Below the pieces are notes generated by a model that worked only from the letters and a program-made list of their open reading frames with translations, searched no databases and was not told the DNA's origin. DNA of 64,000 bases, taken from Lolium rigidum (taxonomy: Eukaryota > Streptophyta > Magnoliopsida > Poales > Poaceae). The stretch lies in NCBI RefSeq assembly GCF_022539505.1, contig NC_061514.1, positions 332,489,090-332,553,089 of the forward strand, in the 5' to 3' direction. A program made the position numbers and the translations under genes. Positions 11,233 through 21,470 of the stretch are shown here, piece after piece (the first letter of the stretch is position 1; each line of letters begins with the position of its first letter).

Positions 11233-12830
11233 TGATACGCGTAGATGCACACGTCCGTTGGGAACCCCAAGTGAAAGGTATGATGCGTATAGAAGCAAGT
11301 TTCCCTCAGTATGAAACCAAGGTTTATCGAACCAGTAGGAGCCAAGAAGCACGTTGAAGGTTGATGGTGGCGAAATGTAGTGCGGCGCAACACCAGGGAT
11401 TCCGGCGCCAACGTGGAACCTGCACAACACAACCAAAGTACTTTGCCCCAACGAAACAGTGTGAGGTTGTCAATCTCACCGGCTTGCTGTAACAAAGGAT
11501 TAACCGTATTGTGTGGAAGATGATTGTTTGCAAGAAAACAATAGAAACAAGTATTGCAAGTAGATTGTATGCGATGTAAAGAATAGGACCGGGGTCCACA
11601 GCTCACTAGAGGTGTCTCTCCCATAAGATAAAAGCATGTTGGGTGAACAAATTACAATCGGGCAATTGACAAAATAGAGAAGGGCATAACAATGCATATA
11701 CATGATATGATAAATATAGTGAGATTTAATTGGGCATTACGACAAAGTACATAGACCGCCATCCAACCGCATCTATGCCTAAAAAGTCCACCTTCAGGTT
11801 ATCATCCGAACCCCTTTCAGTATTAAGTTGCAAAGCAACAGACAATTGCATTAAGTATGGTGCGTAATGTAATCAACAACTACATCCTTAAACATAGAAT
11901 CAATGTTTTATCCCTAGTGGCAACAGCACATCACAACCTTAGAACTTTCTGTCACTGTCCCAGGTGTCAATGAAGGCATGAACCCACTATCGAGCATAAA
12001 TACTCCCTCTTGGAGTTAAGAGCAAAAACTTGGCCAGAGCCTCTACTAGTAACGGAGAGCATGCAAGATCATAAACAACACATAAGTAATAGATTGATAA
12101 TCACCATAACATAGTATTCTCTATCCATCGGATCCCGACAAACACAACATATAGTATTACAGATAGATGATCTTGATCATGTTAGGCAGCTCACAAGATC
12201 CAACAATGAAGCACAATTAGGAGAAGACGACCATCTAGCTACCGCTATGGACCCATAGTCCAGGGGTGAACTACTCACTCATCACTCCGGAGGCGATCAT
12301 GGCGATGAAGAGTCCTCCGGGAGATGATTCCCTCTCCGGCAGGGTGCCGGAGGCGATCTCCCGAATCCCCCGAGATGGGATTCGCGGCGGCGGCGTCTCT
12401 GGAAGGTTTTCCGTATCGTGGCTCTCGGTACTGGGGGTTTCGCGACGGAGGCTTTAAGTAGGCGAAAGGGCAGCCTCGGAGGGGGTCTGGTGGGGCCAGA
12501 CACTAGGGCGGCGCGGCCAGGGCCTGGGCCGCGCCGCCACCATGTGTGGGCCCCACGTAGCCCCTCTCTGACGGCTCTCGGGTGTTCTGGATGCTTCCGG
12601 GCAAAATAGGAACCTGGGCGTTGATTTCGTCCAATTCCGAGAATATTTCCTTACTAGGATTTCTGAAACCAAAAACAGCAGAAACACAAGAATCGGCTCT
12701 TCGGCATCTTGTTAATAGGTTAGTTCCAGAAAATGCGTAAATACGACATATAATGTGTGTAAAACATGTAGATATCATCAATAATGTAGCATGGAACATA
12801 AGAAATTATCGATACGTTGGAGACGTATCA
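11233..12830 (-). repeat. 5' LTR of inner gypsy-type element
   Basis: This LTR of about 1.6 kb is inverted relative to 3506-5100. On the plus strand it begins TGATACGCGTAG and ends GGAGACGTATCA. It abuts a 140-bp tail of the outer 3' LTR at 12831. Confidence 0.92.
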
Positions 12831-12970
12831 GCCACCATCAACCTTCAACGTGCTTCTTGGCTCCTCCTGGTTCGATAAACCTTGGTTTCTTTCTGAGGAA
12901 AAACTTGCCACTGTGCGCATCATACCTTCCTCTTGGGGTTCCCAACGGAAGTGTACATCTACGCGCATCA
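12831..12970 (+). repeat. Last 140 bp of outer element's 3' LTR
   Basis: It matches 4961-5100 over its full length with a few substitutions and ends at the same GCGCATCA terminus. LINE-A coding sequence resumes immediately after it, so this is the true right edge of the outer insertion. Confidence 0.85.
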
Positions 12971-13190
12971 ACGCCAAGTAAAATGCCACCGGACCTACCA
13001 TGAGGCGGGCGAGAAAACCACTGAAAGTTAATCCCGCCTGACAGTCGGTCGAGAAAACTTTGTGTGAAATTTCGCCTACCCGTCTCCGATATAGCAATGA
13101 AATCTAAATCATAATCTCTACAACCATCGGCAATGTGGAAATGTTTAGCCAAGTCACGAAGATCTCTGCTATTCCGAAACATGCCATTGC
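12971..13190 (-). pseudogene. LINE-A ORF2 5' fragment (endonuclease N-part)
   Basis: On the minus strand this reads FRNSRDLRDLAKHFH, then YDLDFIAISETG, then PPHGRSGGILLGV. These are the N-terminal strands of an APE-type LINE endonuclease, including the conserved SET and SGG segments. The last codons join in frame with 3505 downward once the nested insertion and one ACGC copy are removed. Upstream of about 13190 the coding sequence is lost where another LTR begins, so the initiator region of ORF2 and all of ORF1 are missing. Confidence 0.92.
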
Positions 13191-14770
13191 TGGCGTGTAG
13201 TCAACACGTCCGTTGGGAACCCCAAGAGGAAGGTGTGATGCGCACAGCAGTAAGTTTTCCCTCAGTAAGAAACCAAGGTTATCGAACCAGTAGGAGCCAA
13301 GAAGCACGTGAAGGTTGTTGGTGGAGGAATATAGTGCGGCGCAACACCAGTGAAACCGGCGCCAACGTGGAACCTGCACAACACAATCAAAGTACTTTGC
13401 CCCAACGTAACAGTGAGGTTGTCAATCTCACCGGCTTGCTGAAAACAAAGGATTAAACGTATCGAGTGGAAGATGGTGTTTGTTTGCAAAGAACAGCAAA
13501 AGCAGTAGAATGTATTCAGATGTAAAAGAATGGACCGGGATCCACAGTTCACTAGTGGTGTCTGTCCAATAAGATAACTAACATGCTGGGTGAACAAATT
13601 ACAGGTGAGCAATTAACAAATAAAGATTTAATACATATCAACGATGATTACTATGTGATTTAATCAGGGCATTACGACAAAGTACATAGACCGCTATCCA
13701 GCATGCATCTATGCCTAAATAATCCACCTTCAGAGTTATCATCCGAACCCCTTCCAAGTATTAAGTTGCGAACAACAGATAATTGCATTAAGTATGGTGT
13801 GTAATGTAATCAACACAAATATCCTTAGACAAAGCATCAATGTTTTATCCCTAGTAGCAACAAGACATCCACAACCTTAGAACTTTCCGTCACTGTCCTG
13901 CATTTAATGGAGGCATGAACCCACTATCGAGCATAATTACTCCCTCTTGTAGTTACAAGTATCAACTTGGCCAGAGCCTCTACTAGCAACGGAGAGCATG
14001 CAAGAACATAAACAACACATATATGATAGATTGATAATCAACTTAACATAGTATTCTCTATTCATCGGATCTCACCAACCACAACATGTAGCATTACAAA
14101 TAGATGATCTTGATCATGTTAGGCAGCTCACAAGATCTATAACAATGAAAGCACATGCGGAGAAGACAACCATCTAGCTACTGCTATGGACCCATAGTCC
14201 AAGGATGAACTACTCACGCATCAATCCGGAGGCGGGCATGATGATGTAGAGCCCCTCCGGTGATGATTCCCCTCTCCGGCAGGTGCCGGAGGCGATCTCT
14301 CCGAATCCCCCGAGATGGGATTCGCAGCGGCGGCCTCTCAGTAATGTTTTCTGTATCGTGGCTCTCGGTACAGGGGGTTTCGCGATGGAGGCTTTAAGTA
14401 GGCGGAAGGGTAGGTCAAAGGGTGTCACGAGGGGCCCACACCACAGGGCCGCGCGGCCAGGGACAGGGCCGCGCCGCCCTGGTGTGTGGCCACCTCGTGG
14501 CCCCACTTCGTCTCCTCTTCGGTCTTCTGGAAGCTTCGTGCAAAAATAGGACCCTGGGCGTTGATTTCGTCCAATTCCGAGAATATTTCCTTACAGGGAT
14601 TTCTGAAACCAAAAACAGCAGAAAAACAGCAACTGGCACTTCGGCATCTTGTTAATAGGTTAGTGCCGGAAAATGTAAAATAATGCTGTAAAGTATGTGT
14701 AAAACACTCAAGTATTGTAATAAAAGTAGCATGGAACATAAGAAATTATAGATACGTTTGAGACGTATCA
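13191..14770 (-). repeat. LTR (3' LTR of a truncated minus-strand element)
   Basis: This copy of about 1.58 kb belongs to the same LTR family. It has a degenerate outer end (TGGCGTGTAGTCAACACG) and an intact inner end, GAGACGTATCA, at 14770. It is followed by AACATCCCCAAGCTTAG, the reverse complement of a polypurine-type AGCTTGGGGATG, which marks it as the 3' LTR of an element lying to its right on the minus strand. Confidence 0.85.
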
Positions 14771-14971
14771 AACATCCCCAAGCTTAGTTCCTACTCGTCC
14801 TCGAGTAGGTAAACGATAACACAAACAATTTCTGAAGTGACATGCTACCAACATAATCTTGATCAACATTATTGTAAAGCATATGAGATGAATGGAGTGA
14901 TCTGAACAAAAGATTGCTAACAAAGTGATCTGAACAAAAGATTGCTAACAAACATTATTGTAAAGCATATT
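14771..14971 (-). mobile_element. Remnant of internal 3' region with a 28-bp direct repeat
   Basis: Only about 200 bp of the internal region remain next to the 3' LTR. It contains two tandem copies of a 28-bp unit (14896-14923 and 14924-14951, opening AGTGATCTGAACAAAAG). No coding sequence is present. The remnant ends abruptly against a plus-strand LTR fragment. Confidence 0.75.
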
Positions 14972-15351
14972 TGAGAGACACCACTAGTGAACTGTGGACC
15001 CCGGTCCATTCTTTTACATCTGAATACATTCTACTGCTTTTACTGTTCTTTGCAAACAAACACCATCTTCCACTCGATACGCTTAATCCTTTGTTTTCAG
15101 CAAGCTGGTGAGATTGACAACCTCACTGTTACGTTGGGACAAAGTACTTTGACTGTGTTGTGCAGGTTCCACGTTCGCGCCGGTTTCACTGGTGTTACGC
15201 CGCACTACATTCCTCCACCAACAACCTTCACGTGCTTCTTGGCTCCTACTGGTTCGATAACCTTGGTTTCTTTCTGAGGGAAAACTTGTCACTGTGCGCA
15301 TCATACCTTCCTCTTGGGGTTCCCAACGGACGTGTACATCTACGCGCATCA
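14972..15351 (+). repeat. LTR 3'-end fragment, plus orientation
   Basis: These 380 bp match the right-hand end of the same LTR family and end TACGCGCATCA. They form an inverted repeat with 13191-13570 and with 15362 onward, from which they are separated by only ten bases. Confidence 0.85.
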
Positions 15352-15361
15352 GCGCGCCGCC

Positions 15362-16912
15362 TGATAACGCGTGAAGCACACGTCCGTTGGGAACCCCAAG
15401 TGGAAGGTGTGATGCGTATAGAAGCAAGTTTCCCTCAGTATGAAACCAAGGTTTATCAAACCAGTAGGAGTCAAGGGCCATGTGAAGGTTGTTGGTGAAG
15501 GAGTGTAGTGCGGCGCAACACCAGGGATTTCGGCGCCAACGTAACAGTGAGGTTGTCAATCTCACCGGCTTGTTGAAAACAAAGGATTAAACGTATGGTG
15601 TGGAAAATGATGTTTGTTTGCAAAGAACAACAGAGAACAAAGATTGCAGTAGATTGTATTTCAGATGTAAAAGAATGGACCGGGGTCCACAGTTCACTAG
15701 CGGTGTCTCTCCAATAAGATAAATAACATGCTGGGTGAACAAATTACAGGTGGGCATTTGACAAATAAAGATTCAATACATATCATGATGATCACTATGA
15801 GATTTAATCAGGGCATTACGACAAAGAACATAGACCGCCATCCAGCATGCATCTATGCCTAAATAGTCCACCTTCGAGGTTAGCATCCGCACCCCTTCCA
15901 GTATTAAGTTGCAAACAACGGACAATTGCATTAAGTATGGTGCGTAATGTAATCAACACAAATATCCTTAGACAAAGCATTGATGTTTTATCCCTAGTAG
16001 CAACAAGCACATCCACAACCTTAGAACTTTCCATCACTCGTCCCGCATTCAATGGAGGCATGAACCCACTATCGAGCATAAATACTCCCTCTTGGAGTTA
16101 CAAGTATCAACTTGGCCAGAGCCTCTACTAGCAACGAAGAGCATGCAATAACATAAACAACACATATATGATAGATTGATAATCAACTTGACATAGTATT
16201 CTATATTTATCGGATCCCACCAAACACAACATGTAGCATTACAAATAGATGATCTTGATCATGTTAGGCAGCTCACAAGATCTAAACATGATAGCACAAG
16301 AGGAGAAGACAACCATCTAGCTACTGCTATGGACCCATAGTCCAAGGATGAACTACTCACGCATCAATCCGGAGGCGGGCATGGTGATGTAGAGCCCTCC
16401 GGTGATGATTACCCTCTCCGGCAGGGTGCCGGAGGCGATCTCCTGAATCCCCCGAGATGGGATTGGCGGCGGCGGCGTCTCTGGAAGTATTTCCGTATCG
16501 TGGCTCTCGGTAATAGGGTTTTCGCGAAGGAGAGTTTAAGTAGGCGGAAGGGCAGCGCCGGAGAGGGCACAGGGGCCCCACACCATAGGCCGACGCGGGC
16601 TCCATGCAGGCCGCGCCGCCCTATGGTGACGGCCCCTCGTGGCCCCACTTCGTATGCTCTTGGGTCTTCTGGAAGCTCCGTGGAAAAATAAGACCCTGGG
16701 CGTTGATTTCGTCCAATTCCGAGAATATTTCCTTTGTAGGATTTCTGAAACCAAAAACAGCAGAAACGACAGAATCGGCGCTTCGGCATCTTGTTAATAG
16801 GTTAGTGCCGGAAAATGCATAATAATGATGTAAAGTATGTATAAAACATGTGAGTATTGTCATAAAAGTAGCATGGAACATAAGAAATTATAGATACGTT
16901 GGAGACGTATCA
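15362..16912 (-). mobile_element. Solo LTR of the gypsy-type family
   Basis: This 1551-bp LTR has TG...CA ends (TGATAACGCG at 15362, GAGACGTATCA at 16912). It is flanked by the identical pentamer CCGCC at 15357-15361 and 16913-16917. No internal sequence is attached, which is the signature of LTR-LTR recombination within one element. It landed in an older LTR of another family, whose sequence resumes at 16913. Confidence 0.9.
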
Positions 16913-17916
16913 CCGCCCTATGGGGTGGGCCCCTCGGGACTCCTCCGAGGCCGCCCTTCCGCCTATATATCCTTCCAGAAGTAAAAAACCCTAGGGGCAT
17001 CGGTCTTACTCCACGAAAAGTTACGTAGCCGCCGCCATCGCGAAGCCAAGTTCGGGCGACAGAAGTCTCTGTTCTGGCACGCCGCCGGGACGGGGAAGTG
17101 CCCCCGGAATCCATCTCCATCGACACCACCGCCATCTTCATCGCCGTTGCTGTCTCCCATGATGAGGAGGGAGTAGTTATTCCCCGAGGCTGAGGGCTCT
17201 ACCGGTAGCTATGTGGTTCATCTCTCTCTCCCATGGTGTGATCTTTATGTGATCATGAGCTTTGTAATCTAGTTTAATATGTAGATGTTACTCTTGTCTA
17301 TTATGCACTCTAGAGGTTACTTTAATATGAACTCCGGAGTCACTCTCCACGGTGTGATGGTGACGAGTGTGCGCATCGTGTGTGATTCCTTTATGAAGTT
17401 GTGGAGCTTGTTTACTCCGGCTTGAGGGTGCTCTTGTAGCCCTACACAATGAATGGTGTTTGTTATCCAACAAGAGAGTGTTTGAGAGTAGCATTTATTT
17501 ATTCAATTATGTGATCATTGTTGAGAGTGTCCACCAGTGAAAGTATGATCCCTAGGCCTTGTTTCTAAGCATTGAAACACCGTTTCCAACAAGTTCTGCT
17601 ACATGTTCGCTTGCTGCCATTTTTATTTCAGATTGCAATTGCTACTTATAATCATCCATATTACTTGTATTTCACTATCTCTTCACCAAACTAGTGCACC
17701 TATAAATCTGACAAGTGTATTAGGTGTGTTGGGGACACAAGAGACTTCTTGTATCTTAATTGCAGGGTTGCTTGAGAGGGATATCTTTGACCTCTACCTC
17801 CCCGAGTTCGATAAACCTTGGGTGATTCACTTAAGGGAAACTTGCTGCTGTTGTACAAACCTCTGCTCTTGGAGGCCCAACACTGTCTACAGGAATAGAA
17901 GCGTGCGTAGACATCA
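16913..17916 (+). repeat. LTR fragment of a different LTR-retrotransposon family
   Basis: This is about 1 kb of LTR-like sequence with CCTATATATCC (near 16960) as a possible TATA box and the end GCGTAGACATCA at 17916. It matches none of the other LTRs in the window. The interpretation as an LTR rests on the terminal CA, the promoter-like box and my recollection of grass LTRs. The solo LTR at 15362-16912 interrupts it near its left end. Confidence 0.6.
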
Positions 17917-18788
17917 AACGCCCCCAGCTCACTTCAACCCTACATGTCAGTGACAGCGGTGGGGGGCCTGTGAGGTCACTTAACACCAACTGGGGGGTTG
18001 GGGGGTTATCGTAGATTATCCCCACGTAACTGGGTCGCCCGGTGGCTACCGCCGTTGCGCTGCCCCCCACACCGGCAACCACCACTGTGCCCCTTCCCAC
18101 CGTGGCGCCACCCCCCACAGCCACCACCACGCCGCCTCCCCACACCAGCAATCACCACTGCGCCCCCCTTCCCAGTCAGGCCGGGAACTCCATTCCCCTC
18201 CTCCTGGTTGCACCCAGCGGCTCGATCTGTTCCGCTACATCACCAAGGGTCGGCCACCCTCCTAGCAACTAGCACGTTCAGATCGTTATTCCCGTCTATT
18301 GCAGACATTTATTGAGCGCACCCCCCGCATCTCCTCTGAGTACATGCGTTTAATCATGCCCCTGCACCATGAGGTAATTTGCCAGATCCCGAGTGGTTTC
18401 TCTGTTTGATGTTTGTGGTTGATTTGTAACTAAGTTTGTTAATTGTACGGTCGATCACCTACAATAGCGCTTTCCCCTCTGTTACAGGTTACCCCATCAG
18501 CAGCAATCTGGATCCACGACTAGGAGCCCCTCTGCTGCTTCGGTCCTCACGGAAACGGTAGATTAATCTAGTCGTGTTACAAGCAAAGTTTGTTTCATCC
18601 TCCTAAATCAACTGTTAAGTTCCTTGAGAAAAGTTTGGCCCGGTAGAATAAAAAATTTGTGCCAATTTAGTTGGATAGTTTGATCAGTCAAAACAAAACA
18701 AAAACAAGTTAGAGGTAAATCGTCGATCTGATGCCTCTGCTGTCCTTCAGTAACCATCCACTATACTGTATGATATTAACTCTGCAAT
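17917..18788 (+). other. Low-copy-looking DNA with weak candidate exons
   Basis: A Pro- and CCN-rich low-complexity stretch lies at about 18000-18200. Two segments look exon-like: one ending at a donor GAG|GTAATT (18373/18374), and one from 18488 after a pyrimidine tract plus TTACAG to a donor ACG|GTAGAT (18557/18558). Starting at the ATG at 18369, the spliced frame stays open through both and through the candidate exon at 26219-26310, then stops, giving only about 57 codons. I recognise no protein. It may be a non-coding transcript or chance. Confidence 0.25.
18773..18788 (+). repeat. Target-site duplication of LINE-B (left)
   Basis: ATATTAACTCTGCAAT is identical to 26159-26174. A 16-bp perfect duplication flanking an A-run is the hallmark of target-primed reverse transcription. 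Confidence 0.95.
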
Positions 18789-19752
18789 GAAAGTGCATCT
18801 GTTCGACGATTGACGAAGAGGCCTGATGTGTCTCACGCGCCCCTTCCGCTCTGGCGACTGGGGAGGCGACCATGGGGGTGCCTCCCCCGCCCGTCGGAAC
18901 CGCGCCGCCGCTCGCGCCCAAGGGGGGCGCCTGTCCGGCCGAAACCCGCGCGCGGCGCCCGGGAACAGGTTCTCCCCGCTCGCGGGCCGCAGCTCCGACG
19001 CCGACGAACCCGAGCCACCTTCTTCTCCCATGGGCTCAGACGTCTCTTCCTCGCCAGATCCCATCCGTTTCGGTGCCTTCCTCCCGCCGATCCTCGCGCC
19101 GGAAGAGCACTTCCATCTTCCGCGTTCGGGTAACTCGCTGGAGCAGGGGCTCCAGTCATCGCTGCCGCTCGCCTCGCCGGCCCTCGACGGGGAAGACTTC
19201 CCGCCCCTGCCGCGGGCGGCTCACGGGGAGAAGCCGTCTGGGGCTCCGTCAGCACCTCCAGATCCGCCGCCCGCGTCATCTCCCTCCGCTCTGCCGACCG
19301 CCTGCGCGGTGCAGGTGGGCTCGGTGCTCGTCCACCTGCCGTCGGTGGCGCCGCCGTCGTTGGGGTGTGGCATCGCTCCTCCGCTAGGGTTTGCCCCGGA
19401 TCGCTGCTCTTGGGCTGAGGCCCAAGCCGGCCTCCGTGGGCCGGCCCACCTCCCTGACCCACTTTGGTCGCAACAGCCTAGCTCGGGGCTGGAGCCGCTG
19501 GATGCGCGACAGCTGTCCCAGGGGCATTTTGGGAGGGCCTCGATGGACCGGGAGGCTGCGACCACCCCTTCAGACAAAAATACCCTTCTGCCGCCGGTAT
19601 ATAAGTGGCTTTGGCTCCCTCCCCAAACCCTAGATCCTATTTTAGGGTTCCCTGCGCCCCCTCGTGACATCCGCCGCAACAGATCCCGAGCCAAGCTCCT
19701 CCTCCTCCGTCCCGACCCCGTCTCCGGCGCCATCCTCCTACTCCTCTCCGCC
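18789..19752 (+). promoter_or_regulatory. LINE-B 5' region (probable UTR and internal promoter)
   Basis: These 964 GC-rich bases lie between the target duplication and the likely ORF1 start. They are open in the ORF1 frame from an ATG at 18826, but that extension is Pro-, Ala- and Arg-rich with no recognisable domain, and I treat it as mostly untranslated. LINEs carry their promoter inside the 5' UTR, so regulatory sequence is expected here by family knowledge. I can point to no specific box. Confidence 0.5.
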
Positions 19753-21393
19753 ATGGATCGCGACCGCGACCGCGCGTCCAGGGGTAAAAGAAGCTATGAT
19801 GATCTGCAGGGAGGATACAGCTACTCCCGCAACCGTGATCTGGATCTCAGGCAGAAACTCGATCGTGAACAAGAGGAACATCGTCGCCAACAACGCGCCC
19901 GCGACCACGAGCTGGACAGAGCTGGGCAGTCCTTCTCAAGAAGACATGAAGACCTTCGCCCGCATCTGGAGGATCAGCGGCTCCCTCCGCCTCCGCCTGG
20001 GCCACGTGGGCGTGAGCCAGGTCGGAACCCTCCGCGCCGCGCTCCTCGTCAGCCGAGGGGGCTGTCAGGGACCGGCCCCAGCCAAACGCACTCTACCACT
20101 ACAGCGGTAGCAACCTCCAACCTCCCAGGGCCCGACGCCGCACATATCACCTGCTATAATTGTGGTAAGCAGGGCCATGTCCAAGCAGACTGCATAGACG
20201 AGCCTTTCTGTCTGAAATGCAAGAAAGTTGGCCATCTCTCTGCTATGTGCGCTGCCTTCTCTCATGGTCCCGATCCGTTCTGGGCAGGATTCGGCTGCGG
20301 GCAGAAGGGCTTCTTCTGCTGTGAAGTGCCTGAGGAAGAGATGCATCAACCAGCCGCCAACGCAGCCACCGTCATAATCGAGGGTAGAAGCTTGTCTGAG
20401 GAAGAGTTAGATGGTGAGTTGAAAGACCTTGTTGACGAAACCTGGGACTGGCAAGTTCGCAAAATCACTGACACTGACTTCGCGGTGGTTTTCCCGTCCA
20501 AAGAAAGTCTGAGAATGGCTATCAGGGGAGGAGGCCCTACCCTCCCCACAAGCAAGTGCAAAGCTCTGGTTACGGTACCCACGGGTGATCCCTTAGCTGT
20601 GGAGCAGCTGGAAGAAGTTTGGGTAAGGTTACACGGGGTACCACCACCGCTCCGCCACGCGGACAGGCTCCTGATGATCACTCGGGAGATCGGACGGCCG
20701 GTGGGAGTGGACACATCCTCGCTCTCACACCCCCTGCAACCAATCCGCATGTCCTTTGGATGCCGAGTCCCCGTTATCCTACCCAGCCACGTGATGCTGT
20801 TTGCTAATATGCAAGGCTTCCGTGTACAAGTTGAAAGAGAAGCCCCCTCTCCTGGTAACTCACCCCCGCAAGCGCCACCCCCTCACCCACCTAAGGACAA
20901 GGATGATGATAAGGAGGAAGACAACGAAGAGACTGATGAAGACCGTTGGGATGGCAGAAGGGGCCGGCACAGCTCCCGAGAGAAGTCACCTGCCTCGGCC
21001 CATGCGGGAGGAGCCGGCGGCCTGGGGAAGAAGACAGCGGTTGCTGCACCGATCGGTGCCGGGGCGGTACCTTCACCAATCTCCCCTTCGACCTGTCGTC
21101 CGCTTGATACCTTACCCGCTCAAGCTTCTCTGCCAGCATCGGCCTTTAACCAATACGGCTCAAACCTCACCGCCGGCGGAGACATCTTCCCCGCGGTGGC
21201 AAAGATCATCCAACAAGCCCTCGCCACGCCTCGCCAAGAAGCTGCGACCATCTCCGATACTGAGCAACCGTCCCTGTCCCTCTCTGTAGCCAATGACACC
21301 CCAGAGGGTCCCAAAAATACGGGCCAGAGTTACCGTTCCCCTTCAAGGCCAAGCAGATGCCAGCTGAAGACCGTGCGGAAGTGGGCTGGGTAA
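19753..21393 (+). CDS. LINE-B ORF1, zinc-knuckle nucleic-acid-binding protein
   Basis: This RNA-binding protein of the LINE would coat the transcript and form the RNP. I chose the ATG at 19753 (GCCATGG, good plant context, beginning MDRDRDRASRG), giving 546 residues; the same frame is open upstream to an ATG at 18826. In order it has a charged Arg/Asp/Glu-rich N-terminus, a Pro-rich stretch, then two CCHC knuckles at about 132-160, CYNCGKQGHVQADC and CLKCKKVGHLSAMC. A globular region follows (EVWVRLHGVPPPLRHADRL) resembling the DUF4283-type domain often found with plant zinc knuckles. The tail is acidic and Ser/Pro-rich. It ends at TAA, 77 bases before the next ORF's ATG. Confidence 0.85.
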   Translation: MDRDRDRASRGKRSYDDLQGGYSYSRNRDLDLRQKLDREQEEHRRQQRARDHELDRAGQSFSRRHEDLRPHLEDQRLPPPPPGPRGREPGRNPPRRAPRQPRGLSGTGPSQTHSTTTAVATSNLPGPDAAHITCYNCGKQGHVQADCIDEPFCLKCKKVGHLSAMCAAFSHGPDPFWAGFGCGQKGFFCCEVPEEEMHQPAANAATVIIEGRSLSEEELDGELKDLVDETWDWQVRKITDTDFAVVFPSKESLRMAIRGGGPTLPTSKCKALVTVPTGDPLAVEQLEEVWVRLHGVPPPLRHADRLLMITREIGRPVGVDTSSLSHPLQPIRMSFGCRVPVILPSHVMLFANMQGFRVQVEREAPSPGNSPPQAPPPHPPKDKDDDKEEDNEETDEDRWDGRRGRHSSREKSPASAHAGGAGGLGKKTAVAAPIGAGAVPSPISPSTCRPLDTLPAQASLPASAFNQYGSNLTAGGDIFPAVAKIIQQALATPRQEAATISDTEQPSLSLSVANDTPEGPKNTGQSYRSPSRPSRCQLKTVRKWAG

Positions 21394-21470
21394 GCCCTTC
21401 CTCTGAATAAGAGAGAAGCGCCAAAGAGAGGAGAAGCAAAACCAACAATGATCGTCCGTCACGACGCGCC

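Larger units (their letters stand above)
8000..12830 (-). mobile_element. Inner gypsy-type element with gag and protease relics
   Basis: On the minus strand the order is 5' LTR (11233-12830), primer binding site (11203-11221), leader, gag (10981 downward), protease region (to 8868), then 3' internal sequence to the gap at 8000. No reverse transcriptase or integrase region is seen between the protease stop at 8868 and the conserved 3' internal segment, so this copy also lacks a full pol. Its 3' LTR should lie inside the gap. GCCAC at 12831-12835 would be the target duplication on the visible side. Confidence 0.85.
3506..12970. mobile_element. Nested LTR-retrotransposon insertion splitting LINE-A
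   Basis: The block begins TGATACG at 3506 and ends GCGCATCA at 12970. ACGC flanks both sides (3502-3505 and 12971-12974). I interpret it as an outer plus-strand gypsy-type element into whose 3' LTR a minus-strand relative inserted. The outer 5' LTR is 3506-5100. The last 140 bases of the outer 3' LTR are 12831-12970 and match 4961-5100. The inner element's 5' LTR is 11233-12830. The outer 3' LTR start and the inner 3' LTR are not visible and would lie at the N gap, so the true length is probably several kb greater. Confidence 0.8.

Noticed and set aside
17998..18315. 105-codon Pro-rich plus frame
   Set aside because: Low-complexity CCN repeats with no domain and no start context; noted only as part of the flank.
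18833..19462. Long open frames antisense to the LINE-B 5' region
   Set aside because: They are shadows of a GC-rich region open on both strands; no motif, and composition explains them.
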